From positions 1-21,459 of IMG/VR virus record IMGVR_UViG_3300037858_000044: a stretch of 21,459 bases of DNA. One strand, given 5' to 3'. Each line of letters starts with the position of its first letter. Position 1 is the stretch's first letter. A model generated the notes under the pieces. The model was not told the DNA's origin. It searched no databases and was given only the letters and a program-made list of their open reading frames with translations. This DNA is from a virus. This document shows positions 12,715-20,850 of this stretch, piece after piece. The position numbers were made by a program, and so were the translations under genes.

Positions 12715-12716
12715 AC

Positions 12717-13682
12717 TCACACCCCCAGTTCACTCAGCGGTCGCACCTGCACGCTCGGCCCCCAGACCGGATCATCGACGATTTTCGCCATGTCCTCCCA
12801 GGCAAATTTCCCGCGCACCAGGCCCTCGTAGCGACGCGGGCTCTGCAACTGCTCGCGCTGCTGCTCCTCCGGCTGCGACCGAAACCACTCCTGTATACTC
12901 TGCCGTGCAGGCAGGCCAGACAGGTCGGGGATGAGTGTCATCCGGCCATTCGGGTGATCGTACGGGCGCTGATCCATCGGGTAGCGCGTGCCATCCAGGG
13001 CAAGACAACCGGGACACGTGCGCCGGTCTTTTGCCTCGATCCTGATCCACTGCTCCACACCCGCCGCCGCATACTGCTGCCTGCTCGCCTCCCGATACAC
13101 GCGCAGCGTCTCGGTGCGCGCGATGGTCTGCGCTCGCGTCAGGCTGGCCCCAGTCCCGCGCACCATCCGCCGCGCCACCTCCCGCGGCCCCAGGCCCTCG
13201 CCGAGCCCGTTGATCAACTCCTGCGTCAGCCGATCCACGGCGTCCGGCCAGGTGCGGGCGAGCAACTCTTGCAACGGCGTCCCGTCCCCGGCCAGGCCGA
13301 TGGCTATATTCAGCGCCTCGACCGGCAACCGATTGAACGCGGTCATCGCTGCCGCATCGAAATATTGCGCGCTGTCGAACAGGCCGAGCTGCGCGTACTG
13401 GCCCTGCTGTTGTGCCAGGTATGGCGCGGCAGTCTGGCTATAGAGCGCAATCTGCTCCCGCACCTGGGCCAGGAGCGTCTGGTAGCGTTCCATCCGTGCA
13501 ATCTGGCCCGGATTGGTGCGCCGCAGCCCGCGCTGCTGGATCTCCTGCGCCAGTAGCTCCATCTGCGGCTCCAGCGACGCCTCCAGTGCCCGCCAGCGCC
13601 GCGCCATCTCCGCCAGCGTGGCCTGGTCGCGCGCTTGCAGCGCCTCCTGGTGGCGCTCGATGATGCGGTCAAGTTCGCTCAT
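12717..13682 (-). CDS. Phage head morphogenesis protein (Mu gpF / SPP1 gp7-like)
   Basis: This 321-aa protein is a minor head protein that works with the portal. The N-terminal half is helical (EALQARDQATLAEMARRWRA, then RYQTLLAQVREQIALYSQTA). The C-terminal domain (about residues 180-260) has the family pattern: RAQTIARTETLRVYREAS, then RRTCPGCLALDG with the Cys-x2-Cys pair, and DQRPYDHPNGRMTLIP. Its position after the portal group and before the scaffold gene agrees. ATG at 13682. Confidence 0.85.
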   Translation of the reverse strand: MSELDRIIERHQEALQARDQATLAEMARRWRALEASLEPQMELLAQEIQQRGLRRTNPGQIARMERYQTLLAQVREQIALYSQTAAPYLAQQQGQYAQLGLFDSAQYFDAAAMTAFNRLPVEALNIAIGLAGDGTPLQELLARTWPDAVDRLTQELINGLGEGLGPREVARRMVRGTGASLTRAQTIARTETLRVYREASRQQYAAAGVEQWIRIEAKDRRTCPGCLALDGTRYPMDQRPYDHPNGRMTLIPDLSGLPARQSIQEWFRSQPEEQQREQLQSPRRYEGLVRGKFAWEDMAKIVDDPVWGPSVQVRPLSELGV

Positions 13683-13688
13683 TGGTCG

Positions 13689-13967
13689 TTATCCAAGCCG
13701 CTGTACCAGTTGCAACAGGTTGTTACTGGCAATGTCAGTCACCGCGCCCGCCACCAGGTTGTACACGGTTTGCCCGGTGCCCGCCGGGAGCTTGTAATAG
13801 GTTTCGATGGCGGTATAGTCCGTGCCGTCGATCATCTTGTCCATCTGTGATTTGATGGTAGGCAAACGCTCTTGCGCCGTTTCTACCGTGTTGACGATGT
13901 TCTGAAGTTCCGATGCCTTCTGCCCGCCTGTTGCGGTCGTGTCAATTTTGATGTATTCGACTGCCAT
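13689..13967 (-). CDS. Small hypothetical virion-region protein
   Basis: This 92-aa protein begins MAVEYIKIDTTATGGQKASE and continues with a helix LQNIVNTVETAQERLPTIKS and a C-terminal helix LVAGAVTDIASNNLLQLVQR. No family is recognised. Its ATG lies 3 bp after the stop of the 56-aa gene upstream, in the string of small genes between portal and head morphogenesis. Confidence 0.65.
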   Translation of the reverse strand: MAVEYIKIDTTATGGQKASELQNIVNTVETAQERLPTIKSQMDKMIDGTDYTAIETYYKLPAGTGQTVYNLVAGAVTDIASNNLLQLVQRLG

Positions 13968-13970
13968 TGT

Positions 13971-14141
13971 TTATGCCCTTTCTTCGTTCATATGGTACGC
14001 TATCCCCGACCCGCCATTGAGCAGGCGCGCAACCTCCTCGCTACTTAATACCTTCTCCCCTCCCGCACTTTCGTTGATATACAACGAGCCATCCGGCTTG
14101 AGCCATACGCCATTGCCAAGATATTCGATTCGGTCTGCCAT
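13971..14141 (-). CDS. Small hypothetical protein (56 aa)
   Basis: This 57-codon frame begins with ATG at 14141 behind a very good AAGGAG (8 nt spacing) and ends with TAA at 13971-13973. It reads MADRIEYLGNGVWLKPDGSL, then YINESAGGEKVLSSEEVARL and a short tail. The first half looks like a small beta hairpin and the second like a helix. Tight spacing on both sides and the ribosome-binding site support it. Function unknown. Confidence 0.65.
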   Translation of the reverse strand: MADRIEYLGNGVWLKPDGSLYINESAGGEKVLSSEEVARLLNGGSGIAYHMNEERA

Positions 14142-14159
14142 TGTTCATACTCCTTCTTG

Positions 14160-14876
14160 TTAGAACGGGAACGTTATTCCCGCGCCGCTATTGTAGAGGA
14201 TGAGCATTTCTGATGCCGTGAGTACACGGTTCCATATGCCAAACTCGTCTATGAGAGTTCCGCTAAATACCTGATCGATACCGTCTGCTCTTGCCCCTAG
14301 TGCCCTTTGTCCGTTATAGGACGAAAGTACGGGCGCGGTTGTTGTTCTGTCAAGTGCGCCGTTTAGATATATGTTTAACGTCCCTGTTGAATTTAATGTA
14401 AAAGCTATATGAGTCCACGTATTAAGAGCAACATCACTGGTAGAAGCTGTCCACGGCAACCCCGAAAACCAGACCCATTTGTTTGGTATGCTAACACTAA
14501 TACCAAAACCATACCCATGATAAGGCGGTACGCTGGCATATCCTCCAAAGACCTGTTGTATTGACGTACTAACGGCATATACCCAACCGGCAATACTTAT
14601 AGCTCCGGTAATGTTCAATGAGGGATTAGTAACAGTAAGAAAGTTAATCCCGTTAAATAGAGCCGCATTCCCTATCTTGCCCGTAGTACTCCCGACGCTG
14701 CCATTGTCTGCCAGGTTGTTTGGCCCGGCGCTGTCGATGCGCGTACCACTGCCCTCGTCCAGCTTCCAATAGGCGACAAGGCCGTCCAGCAGGGGTAGCG
14801 TCGTGATATCACGCTGTCGCAGCACGCCCAGGCTGTTTGCGCTGCGTTGGACGCCGTATGCTGACAGGCCGCGCAT
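14160..14876 (-). CDS. LamG/concanavalin-like domain protein
   Basis: This 238-aa protein carries a laminin-G-like jelly-roll domain: LLDGLVAYWKLDEGSGTRID, then GKIGNAALFNGINFLTV, ITGAISIAGWVYAV, WTHIAFTLNSTGTLNIYLNG and the closing LIDEFGIWNRVLTASEMLIL. Such domains bind sugars and occur on phage virion surfaces. I start at the ATG at 14876 with GGAGG upstream; a TTG 21 bases earlier is an alternative. The domain part (about 14160-14700) is clearly AT-richer than flanking genes, which suggests recent acquisition. It lies among head genes, so it may decorate the head or neck. Confidence 0.85.
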   Translation of the reverse strand: MRGLSAYGVQRSANSLGVLRQRDITTLPLLDGLVAYWKLDEGSGTRIDSAGPNNLADNGSVGSTTGKIGNAALFNGINFLTVTNPSLNITGAISIAGWVYAVSTSIQQVFGGYASVPPYHGYGFGISVSIPNKWVWFSGLPWTASTSDVALNTWTHIAFTLNSTGTLNIYLNGALDRTTTAPVLSSYNGQRALGARADGIDQVFSGTLIDEFGIWNRVLTASEMLILYNSGAGITFPF

Positions 14877-14877
14877 C

Positions 14878-15324
14878 CTAAAATACCTCCAGGTCAACCA
14901 CGACCGATGCCGTGGCGCTGCGCAGTCTCACTGTCCGTCCTGTGCCTGCTTCCAGGAGCCTGACCTCCCACTGAGCAGCCTTCGCAACGCCCCCGACAGC
15001 CAGCGCCGTCGCTGCGATGGTCGTGGCGCTGCTCGTTGCCACCGCTGCCGGGTCTTCGCCGATCGCAAACCGGATCGCGTCTGAACGCGGATAGAGCCTC
15101 ACGCCACGCGCCGTGTCAGGGATCGTGACCGTAGTGACCGTGCCCGGTGTGGCGCTCAGCGTGATCGCGATACTCGATAGCGCGCCAGTTCGGGCATCGG
15201 CGTTGAGTGCGGCGCCAATGGTGTACAGCGGCGTGGTGCCGTCGATGGTTTCGCCGCTGTCTGTCAACTTCACGGGCAGTTCGTAGCTCGTGCTGCGCCC
15301 GACAATGTAAAAACTATCCGCCAT
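14878..15324 (-). CDS. Hypothetical beta-rich virion protein
   Basis: This 148-aa protein is not recognised. It starts MADSFYIVGRSTSYELPVKL and is rich in Thr, Ala and beta strands (SSIAITLSATPGTVTTVTIP; TVRLRSATASVVVDLEVF). There is a possible two-part layout around an Asp-Ala-Ile-Arg-Phe segment. Its start overlaps the portal end by 11 bp and its stop abuts the LamG gene, so it belongs to the same transcriptional unit. A structural accessory role is likely but not shown. Confidence 0.65.
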   Translation of the reverse strand: MADSFYIVGRSTSYELPVKLTDSGETIDGTTPLYTIGAALNADARTGALSSIAITLSATPGTVTTVTIPDTARGVRLYPRSDAIRFAIGEDPAAVATSSATTIAATALAVGGVAKAAQWEVRLLEAGTGRTVRLRSATASVVVDLEVF

Positions 15325-16870
15325 CTGTCATGCCTCCATTACGATCAAACTGCATCATCGCCTCGCCTAACGAAAGCCGCGCCTGCTGCCGCTGCTGCTC
15401 CTGCTCCTGCTCTATCTGCTGCTCTTCGGCGTCCGGGTCGTCGATGCCCAGACGCGCCATTGCCTTGCGCCTGCTCATCAGCCGAGCCCCGACCAGTTCG
15501 GTCAGGGCCCGCTGGTCGTCGGCACTCAGCGGCCCTACGTCGATGCGGGCCATCGCGTTGACACGCAGGCCCACGTAGCGGTTTTCGTCTCCCGCGAACA
15601 CGGCCGCCAGGTTGAGTGTCGTTTCGAGGAGCCAGCGCAGCGCCCGTTCAACCTCCTCGGCAGTGTCCATCAGGCTCATCGTGAAATCATACAGCGCCTG
15701 CTTGCGGCTCTCGCCACTCGCTGCCGCGTCACCGGATATCAGGGCGTGCATCTGGCGCGTCTCGCTCAGGATGCCCCGGTAGGCGTGCTGCTCCGTTTCG
15801 ATAAACGTGGCGACAGGCACCGGGTCACGATACACGACGCTCGGATTAGCGTAGCCCGTCGTGTTCCCTTCCGTGTCCACAATCGGCACCCCGGCGAAAA
15901 AGTTTGTAGTACCCGCGCCGACCTGGAACGTGCCCGCTGTGAATGTCTCCTCGCCCGTCGCGGCGTCGCGGCTCCACGTTCCCGGCACCTGTGCATTGAG
16001 CAGCACGCGCTCCAGGAAGCCGCCGACGACGACGTTCCTGGCTAACATCGTCTTTGCCAGGTTCAGCAGTTTCTGCTGCTGCCTGACCTGCTCGCCTATC
16101 AGCGGCTCGCGCTCCATCTGGTGGATAAGCAACGCGCCGTCTAACGCCAGCCTGGCCGGGTCGCTCTCCTGCTCCGTGCCGAGCACGCGCAGCACAGTCT
16201 GGTCATCGTCGAGGTACGTGAGCTCGACCATCTCGCTGCTCTCTGTGCCCTCGACATCCTCAATCGTGTAGGCGTAGATGCCCACATCCTGCATGCTCGC
16301 CTGATCGGTGTAGACCGTGGCCTGGTCGGGCGGCACCCGCTCCGCATAGGCGTACCAGATGCTCTCAGCGACGTCCACCGTGGGCAGGCTGCCATCTTCG
16401 TTGCGGCGCGCATTCGGCACAAACAACCGCAGTGGCGCCCGCCCGGCCAGCAGCAGCCCGATGACCGCCTCTCTGATCAGGCGATGCCCGCCGCGCCAGT
16501 CCCACCACTCGCGCAGCAACGCTTCGGCTTCCTGGATCAGCGCCTGCTCCTGCTCGGTCGGCTCTTCGCCTTCTGCCAGCGCTCGCCGCACGACCAGATG
16601 CCACTGTGGCTCCTGCCCGACCACGCCAGCCAGATGACGCAGCACCGTCTCGCGGATGGCATTGCGCGCCACGAAATTGCGCTGGATATCCGCCAACACC
16701 TGCGCCGAATTGGCGTCAGTCACTGCAGGCAGCGGCCCGATCCAGCCATTGCCGCCCTGCCAGTGGTCGCCGTTGTAGTAGGCCCGGCTGGCCGCCTGGC
16801 CGTCGCTCGTGGCGTCGGCGATGAGTGTTTTGGCGCGGCTGGCGCTCAGGTTGTCGAATGGCGTCGGCAT
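15314..16870 (-). CDS. Portal protein
   Basis: This 518-aa protein is called portal by order (directly after the large terminase), size and content. It has an N-terminal FDNLSASRAKTLIADATSDG segment, DIQRNFVARNAIRETVLRHL, AGVVGQEPQWHLV, a long central beta/alpha region, and the portal-like C-terminal part SRRKAMARLGIDDPDAEEQQ followed by a Gln/Glu-rich helix. Portals form the dodecameric ring through which DNA is packaged. The ATG at 16870 comes one base after the terminase TGA. The same frame is open upstream to 17062 but that part lies inside the terminase gene. Confidence 0.85.
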   Translation of the reverse strand: MPTPFDNLSASRAKTLIADATSDGQAASRAYYNGDHWQGGNGWIGPLPAVTDANSAQVLADIQRNFVARNAIRETVLRHLAGVVGQEPQWHLVVRRALAEGEEPTEQEQALIQEAEALLREWWDWRGGHRLIREAVIGLLLAGRAPLRLFVPNARRNEDGSLPTVDVAESIWYAYAERVPPDQATVYTDQASMQDVGIYAYTIEDVEGTESSEMVELTYLDDDQTVLRVLGTEQESDPARLALDGALLIHQMEREPLIGEQVRQQQKLLNLAKTMLARNVVVGGFLERVLLNAQVPGTWSRDAATGEETFTAGTFQVGAGTTNFFAGVPIVDTEGNTTGYANPSVVYRDPVPVATFIETEQHAYRGILSETRQMHALISGDAAASGESRKQALYDFTMSLMDTAEEVERALRWLLETTLNLAAVFAGDENRYVGLRVNAMARIDVGPLSADDQRALTELVGARLMSRRKAMARLGIDDPDAEEQQIEQEQEQQRQQARLSLGEAMMQFDRNGGMTDGG

Positions 16871-16871
16871 G

Positions 16872-18155
16872 TCACATTGTCCTCGTGCTGTAGCTCGGCG
16901 CGCGCCGCCGTGCCGCCGGGTCGGGCGTCTCAACCATTGCATACGTAAGCGCCCAGACCAACGCATCGAGACGGTCAGGCGATTGCATGCCCGGCAGCCA
17001 GGAACATAACTGATCTTCGAGTGTGCCGAACGTGCCCACGTGGTGTACCCGGCCTTGCTCATAGAGCGCGCTCACCGGCTCAGCACGGGTCTGTTTGCCA
17101 CGGCTGGCCCATACCGTTGTTATGGGAAGGCTGGCGCCACCATCAGTGTTGCGGATGGTTTGTTCTACCATCTCTCCGCCGTTGTTTCGCTCGGCAATGA
17201 TGCGGTCAGCGCGAAAGGTGTGGTATGCGGTAATAACAGCGCTGGCCCACGCCTTTGGGCTGCCCTGTACCGTGCGGTCATCCAGCACATAGCCGTGACC
17301 TTGCGCGTCGGTGCCTGCAATGACAATGCCCGTCTCGGCGCCGTCACTGCTGGCTGCCGGGTCAACCCCGACCACAATGCGGGTCAGGTCAGGCGCCCGC
17401 AGCACGCGGTGCTGCTCGATATCGGTTCGCACCCATAGCGCGCCCGGCACATCGTCAAGGAGTTCTGCGTTGAGTTCTTGCCTGCCCAACGTTGTGCCCT
17501 CATAGCGCGCCAGTATGAGACCCTGGAATGCGTCGGGCAAGTGCGGATTTTCGTAGGTTGTGGCGTGGCTGGACACGACCGTCGCGTCTTTGAGAAGCGC
17601 CTTGATACGCGGCAAGGGACGCGGCGTGGTCGTTGCCATCCATCGCGGGTCAGTGCCCAGGCGCAGGCCCATCAACGCCATATCCATCGTGTTGTCCAGA
17701 TAGCGCATCGCGGCGAGCTCATCGAACCAGATACGGTGGTGTTGAGGCCCGCGCAACCTATCCGGGCGCTCATCGCTATAGAGTTTCAGGAACGCGCCAT
17801 TGATGACCGCCTCGCCCATCGAACGGTTATACGTCTCGATGGTGTAGCCATGCGCACGTGCCAGAGCCAGGACGCCCGACGGCCCCTCCATGCAGGTGCC
17901 ACGTGCATCGGCAAACGTCGGCGCAACAATGGCAATGCGCTCACCCGGCTGAAGGCTCGTCAAAACCCAGGCAGCCCCGGCGAATGTCTTACCTGCACCA
18001 CGTCCGGCAAGCAAAAGCCATCCGCGCCAGTCGCCGGACGGTGGTTTCTGGTGCTCAAGCAGGTGGGGGATGGTTGGAAGGTCAGCGGCAGGCGCAACGA
18101 CATACGCCTGTTCAAGACTATCCAATCTCCTTTTGATGTCCGTCAATCTTGGCAA
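16872..18155 (-). CDS. Terminase large subunit
   Basis: This 427-aa protein is the DNA-packaging motor and nuclease. The ATPase domain has Walker A GRGAGKT (residues 51-57), Walker B IWFDE (142-146) and coupling motif ATTTPRP (174-180). The nuclease domain has VVGVDPAASS (Asp265), AERNNGG (Glu322) and DRLDALVWAL (Asp397), the RNase-H-like acidic triad. The family resembles Terminase_6 types. The only plausible start is TTG at 18155 (GAGGAA 11 bases before), which overlaps the small subunit by 38 bp. Another TTG 9 bases later is possible, so the exact start is uncertain. Confidence 0.92.
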   Translation of the reverse strand: MPRLTDIKRRLDSLEQAYVVAPAADLPTIPHLLEHQKPPSGDWRGWLLLAGRGAGKTFAGAAWVLTSLQPGERIAIVAPTFADARGTCMEGPSGVLALARAHGYTIETYNRSMGEAVINGAFLKLYSDERPDRLRGPQHHRIWFDELAAMRYLDNTMDMALMGLRLGTDPRWMATTTPRPLPRIKALLKDATVVSSHATTYENPHLPDAFQGLILARYEGTTLGRQELNAELLDDVPGALWVRTDIEQHRVLRAPDLTRIVVGVDPAASSDGAETGIVIAGTDAQGHGYVLDDRTVQGSPKAWASAVITAYHTFRADRIIAERNNGGEMVEQTIRNTDGGASLPITTVWASRGKQTRAEPVSALYEQGRVHHVGTFGTLEDQLCSWLPGMQSPDRLDALVWALTYAMVETPDPAARRRAPSYSTRTM

Positions 18156-18465
18156 TGCGCTCTAGTTCCTCAATGCGTTTCAAAAGTTCGGTGTGTTCGC
18201 TCAGTCCGCGCCGTGTTTTTTCGTACCAGATGATAGCCGCTGTGTTACCCTGCCTGCACTGCCCCATCAGTGCGCTGCTGACCTCACGTGCGCCCTGTGC
18301 CCTACCTCTTTTTAGGGCAGCCGCAAAATCCGCATTATCTTGCTTCCGCCTGCCAATTGTGTCGGTGCTGATGTTGAGACACGCGGCTATTTCCTCTTCG
18401 GTCAGCCCTTGCGCGGCAAGACGCTCAACCTCAGCCAGGTCAATTTCAATACGACGGCGGCCCAC
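18118..18465 (-). CDS. Terminase small subunit-like DNA-binding protein
   Basis: This 115-aa protein lies directly before the large terminase and overlaps it. It has a helix-turn-helix (LAAQGLTEEEIAACLNISTD-TIGRRK, about residues 16-41) that would bind the packaging site. The next segment is FAAALKRGRAQGAREVSSAL, then AAIIWYEKTRRGLSE, a pattern common to small terminases, and a helical C-terminus. The start is GTG at 18465, with GGGG upstream. Confidence 0.85.
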   Translation of the reverse strand: MGRRRIEIDLAEVERLAAQGLTEEEIAACLNISTDTIGRRKQDNADFAAALKRGRAQGAREVSSALMGQCRQGNTAAIIWYEKTRRGLSEHTELLKRIEELERIAKIDGHQKEIG

Positions 18466-18481
18466 ATGTATCCCCTGCTCC

Positions 18482-18772
18482 CTACAACTTCGCCCGCATC
18501 TTGTCGAGCGTGCTGATATAGTTGCCCGGTGTCGTCGCCTGGTTGGTCAGCAGCAGGCCCAACTGCTGCGCGACGGTAATGGACGCGCCGAGTGTCGCGG
18601 CGTCGAACTGAAATCCGGCGGCGGTCAGATCGGCATCAGTAATTTCATTCGCGCCGCCGCTGTTCCAGCCGCGAGCGAAATAGATGCGCTCTGCCGCCTC
18701 CATAACCTCATACGCCTGCACAATGGCGGTCATAGCCGCCTGCACATCCTCTGCAAATTGCTGCTCATCCAT
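18482..18772 (-). CDS. Small hypothetical phage protein
   Basis: This 96-aa protein starts MDEQQFAEDVQAAMTAIVQA, continues with a helix through ERIYFARGWNSGGANEITDA, and ends LLTNQATTPGNYISTLDKMR. It is not recognised. Its start overlaps the stop of the gene upstream by 8 bp. It lies between the fibre genes and the small terminase. Confidence 0.65.
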   Translation of the reverse strand: MDEQQFAEDVQAAMTAIVQAYEVMEAAERIYFARGWNSGGANEITDADLTAAGFQFDAATLGASITVAQQLGLLLTNQATTPGNYISTLDKMRAKL

Positions 18773-19004
18773 AGATCCTGCTCCTGTTCAGTGTGATGGC
18801 TGCCGTTCGGCGCGGCAGCGCGGGCTGTAGCTTGTCGAATGACGCGGCCTGGCGCGTGGGGACGTCGGCAGGCTCCGGCGTGTTGCCCGCCGCGAGCCAT
18901 TTTTGATACTCCTGCCAGTGCCGGTTGTTCGCGTCGGGCGGGATGCTGCGCCCGCTTGGGGCGTGGTAGACGCCGCCGCCTTCGAGTAGTTTGTAGTCTG
19001 CCAT
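18765..19004 (-). CDS. Tail fibre-associated small protein (XkdW-like)
   Basis: This 79-aa protein has the pattern of small proteins encoded next to tail fibres: ADYKLLEGGGVYHAPSGRSI-PPDANNRHWQEYQKWLAAGN-TPEPAD, that is a beta start, 'IP-D-N-W-Y-WLA-GN-P' and a short tail. I start at the ATG at 19004 because CGGAG lies 7 bases before it and the fibre stop just upstream; the frame also has an ATG at 19019. It may be a fibre chaperone or virion-attached partner of the gene at 19006-20169. The assignment is by pattern only. Confidence 0.65.
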   Translation of the reverse strand: MADYKLLEGGGVYHAPSGRSIPPDANNRHWQEYQKWLAAGNTPEPADVPTRQAASFDKLQPALPRRTAAITLNRSRIYG

Positions 19005-19005
19005 A

Positions 19006-20169
19006 CTAAAGCTCCGCATCCAGATACAACTTCACAGCACCACCGAAGAACACTAAGCCTAAGTCTCCACCGCTACCACTAAAGGAATTGGCTTGCAGGA
19101 AAAAAGATAATGCATCAGAACGTGGTTGTACCAATATACCTATGAAATTAGTGACGGTTGTGTATGCCGATGCATTATCATTATAAAAAGCAACTTCATT
19201 ATTTGTACCTGGATTAGCTGTTGCCCAAGTGGGGTTACTATCGGTCACCGTTGGTACGGCGCGCATAGGCACACCTAAGACAAAACCTTGTCCCCTGATG
19301 TAATTAGAGCTCCCGCTAATTGCAGAGCGAAAGCCTAGCACTCTCTCAGGCAGCGGCGCGAGCTGAAAATACCGCTGGCACAGCGCCAACTCCGCCCCCA
19401 CAGGGCGCACCTCGAAGGGCGTCGCCGCGCCGCCACGCTCCAGTTGCGCCGCCTCAAGGTCAAGCGTCACGTTCTGCGCCAGCGTCGTGTCAGTCCAGAC
19501 AAATAATATCAAGTTTTCAAAGCTGCTTCCAAGTGTGACGGTTGTCGAAACATCGGCCCACGTCGAGACGCTCAGCGCCGTCTGTCCGGTGCTGCCCGCC
19601 TGCGTGACGCTTGTTGCCAGCGTTGGCAGGCCCGAGCCAGACCACGACGCAGCCACGTCGGACGTGACGCTATCCTCAGTGCCGCCCCATTCCAGTAGGG
19701 CGATGTTGATGGTTTCGGCTGCGCTGCATTGCGTCCGAACACTGAGCGTCACCTCTTGCCCGCGCAGGTGTTGGCAGTTCGCCCCCTCAATGATCTGGGC
19801 CAGACCAAACTGCTGCGCCGTCGCCTGCTTCTGCGTCAGTCGCGCCGCATGGCGCTGCGTATCGCCGTCTATCCGCTGCGCGTCGATGGGGCCGCTCTCC
19901 GTCAGGACATACCAGCGGTCGGCGCAGTACTCATCGTCGGCGTACTCGGTCGTCGTCGCCGGGTCGGCCTGCCGCTGCCAGATGGCAAACGAGCCGTTGA
20001 TCAGTGCATTGCGCCAGAGGTAGACGCCGCCGCCGCCCATCTCGGTTTCCACGCCGCTGCTGTCGCGGTAGTAGAGTTTGTCGTCGGTTTTACTGTACAG
20101 GCTCACCTTCCCCGACGCCGGGTTGGTTGGGGTTGCCCCAGTTGCGAGAATAATTTCTGCTGCGCTCAT
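19006..20169 (-). CDS. Tail fibre / receptor-binding protein
   Basis: This 387-aa protein starts with a fibre-type segment (ATPTNPASGKVSLYSKTDDK-LYYRDSSGVETEM). It continues with a carbohydrate-binding-like beta domain: NALINGSFAIWQRQ, YCADRWYVLTESG, LRGQEVTLSVRTQC, VTLDLEAAQLERGGAATPFE and VGAELALCQRYF, a pattern frequent in phage fibres. The last 110 residues (from about SAISGSSNYIRG) form a separate tip that is encoded by AT-richer DNA (about 19015-19320). That suggests tip exchange, as expected for host-range determinants. ATG at 20169 abuts the amidase stop. Confidence 0.8.
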   Translation of the reverse strand: MSAAEIILATGATPTNPASGKVSLYSKTDDKLYYRDSSGVETEMGGGGVYLWRNALINGSFAIWQRQADPATTTEYADDEYCADRWYVLTESGPIDAQRIDGDTQRHAARLTQKQATAQQFGLAQIIEGANCQHLRGQEVTLSVRTQCSAAETINIALLEWGGTEDSVTSDVAASWSGSGLPTLATSVTQAGSTGQTALSVSTWADVSTTVTLGSSFENLILFVWTDTTLAQNVTLDLEAAQLERGGAATPFEVRPVGAELALCQRYFQLAPLPERVLGFRSAISGSSNYIRGQGFVLGVPMRAVPTVTDSNPTWATANPGTNNEVAFYNDNASAYTTVTNFIGILVQPRSDALSFFLQANSFSGSGGDLGLVFFGGAVKLYLDAEL

Positions 20170-20850
20170 TTACCACTCCACTCCACTTTTGTGCACCCAT
20201 CCGCCGTTTGAGAGGCGCCCCCAAGCGCCCTGCCATTCGGCGATGTGGATGGTCGAGCCGGGGGCTAACATCCCGCCGATATTGCGAGTGCCCTGCACCT
20301 CCGGCTGATATCGCACGGTCGCAACGACGCGACGGGGCACCGTGTACCAATCAGGCGCAACAGGTTTGTTGGTTGTGCCGAGCAGTTGCGGCTTCCATTC
20401 GTGCCAGCGGTGGCCGGGACACGACGTTTCCCAGCCCGAAACAGCAATCTCCTTATGTCCCACAATACGCGCATTGGGCCATCGCTGGCGAGCAACCGCA
20501 ACGCGGGAGGCAAACGCATCAATCCACTTCTGTTCTGGAATTGTGTTGCTGAAATTGGTCAAGGCTGAGATGTGGAACGAACGCCCGTTTTGATAGGCCA
20601 CGCCATAGCGCAGCAACGCCGGGTCGCTGGTGACGTAGCAGGCAATGCGACCATCTATCTCTTCTATCAAGCACTCGTGATACCCCACGCCCGTACCCCA
20701 CTTGTCGGTATGGTAACGGTGGACGGCGTCCAATGCGGCAATACCAGGCGGGTATGACCACGCGGCGTGATGGATGACAATATAGTCAGTACGCGTTCGC
20801 ATGTCGTCATACGCGCCCTGGTAATCGCTGCTCACGTCATGCACTAACAT
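20170..20850 (-). CDS. N-acetylmuramoyl-L-alanine amidase with SH3-like domain
   Basis: This 226-aa endolysin-type enzyme cuts the bond between N-acetylmuramic acid and the peptide stem. The amidase_2/PGRP domain has DYIVIHHAAW (His27 as zinc ligand), GVGYHECL, VGHKEIAV (His132) and SCPGHRW (Cys144). The last 55 residues (RRVVATVRYQPEVQGTRNIG ... WGRLSNGGWVHKSGVEW) form an SH3-like wall-binding domain. There is no signal peptide, so a holin would be needed. I start at the ATG at 20850 with GGGAGG 7 bases before it; a GTG further upstream also lies in frame. It overlaps the previous gene by 7 bp. Confidence 0.9.
   Translation of the reverse strand: MLVHDVSSDYQGAYDDMRTRTDYIVIHHAAWSYPPGIAALDAVHRYHTDKWGTGVGYHECLIEEIDGRIACYVTSDPALLRYGVAYQNGRSFHISALTNFSNTIPEQKWIDAFASRVAVARQRWPNARIVGHKEIAVSGWETSCPGHRWHEWKPQLLGTTNKPVAPDWYTVPRRVVATVRYQPEVQGTRNIGGMLAPGSTIHIAEWQGAWGRLSNGGWVHKSGVEW

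Noticed and set aside
16871-17062. Longer portal start inside the terminase gene
   Set aside because: The extra 64 residues lie in another frame of the terminase nuclease domain. The ATG at 16870 lies one base after the terminase stop.
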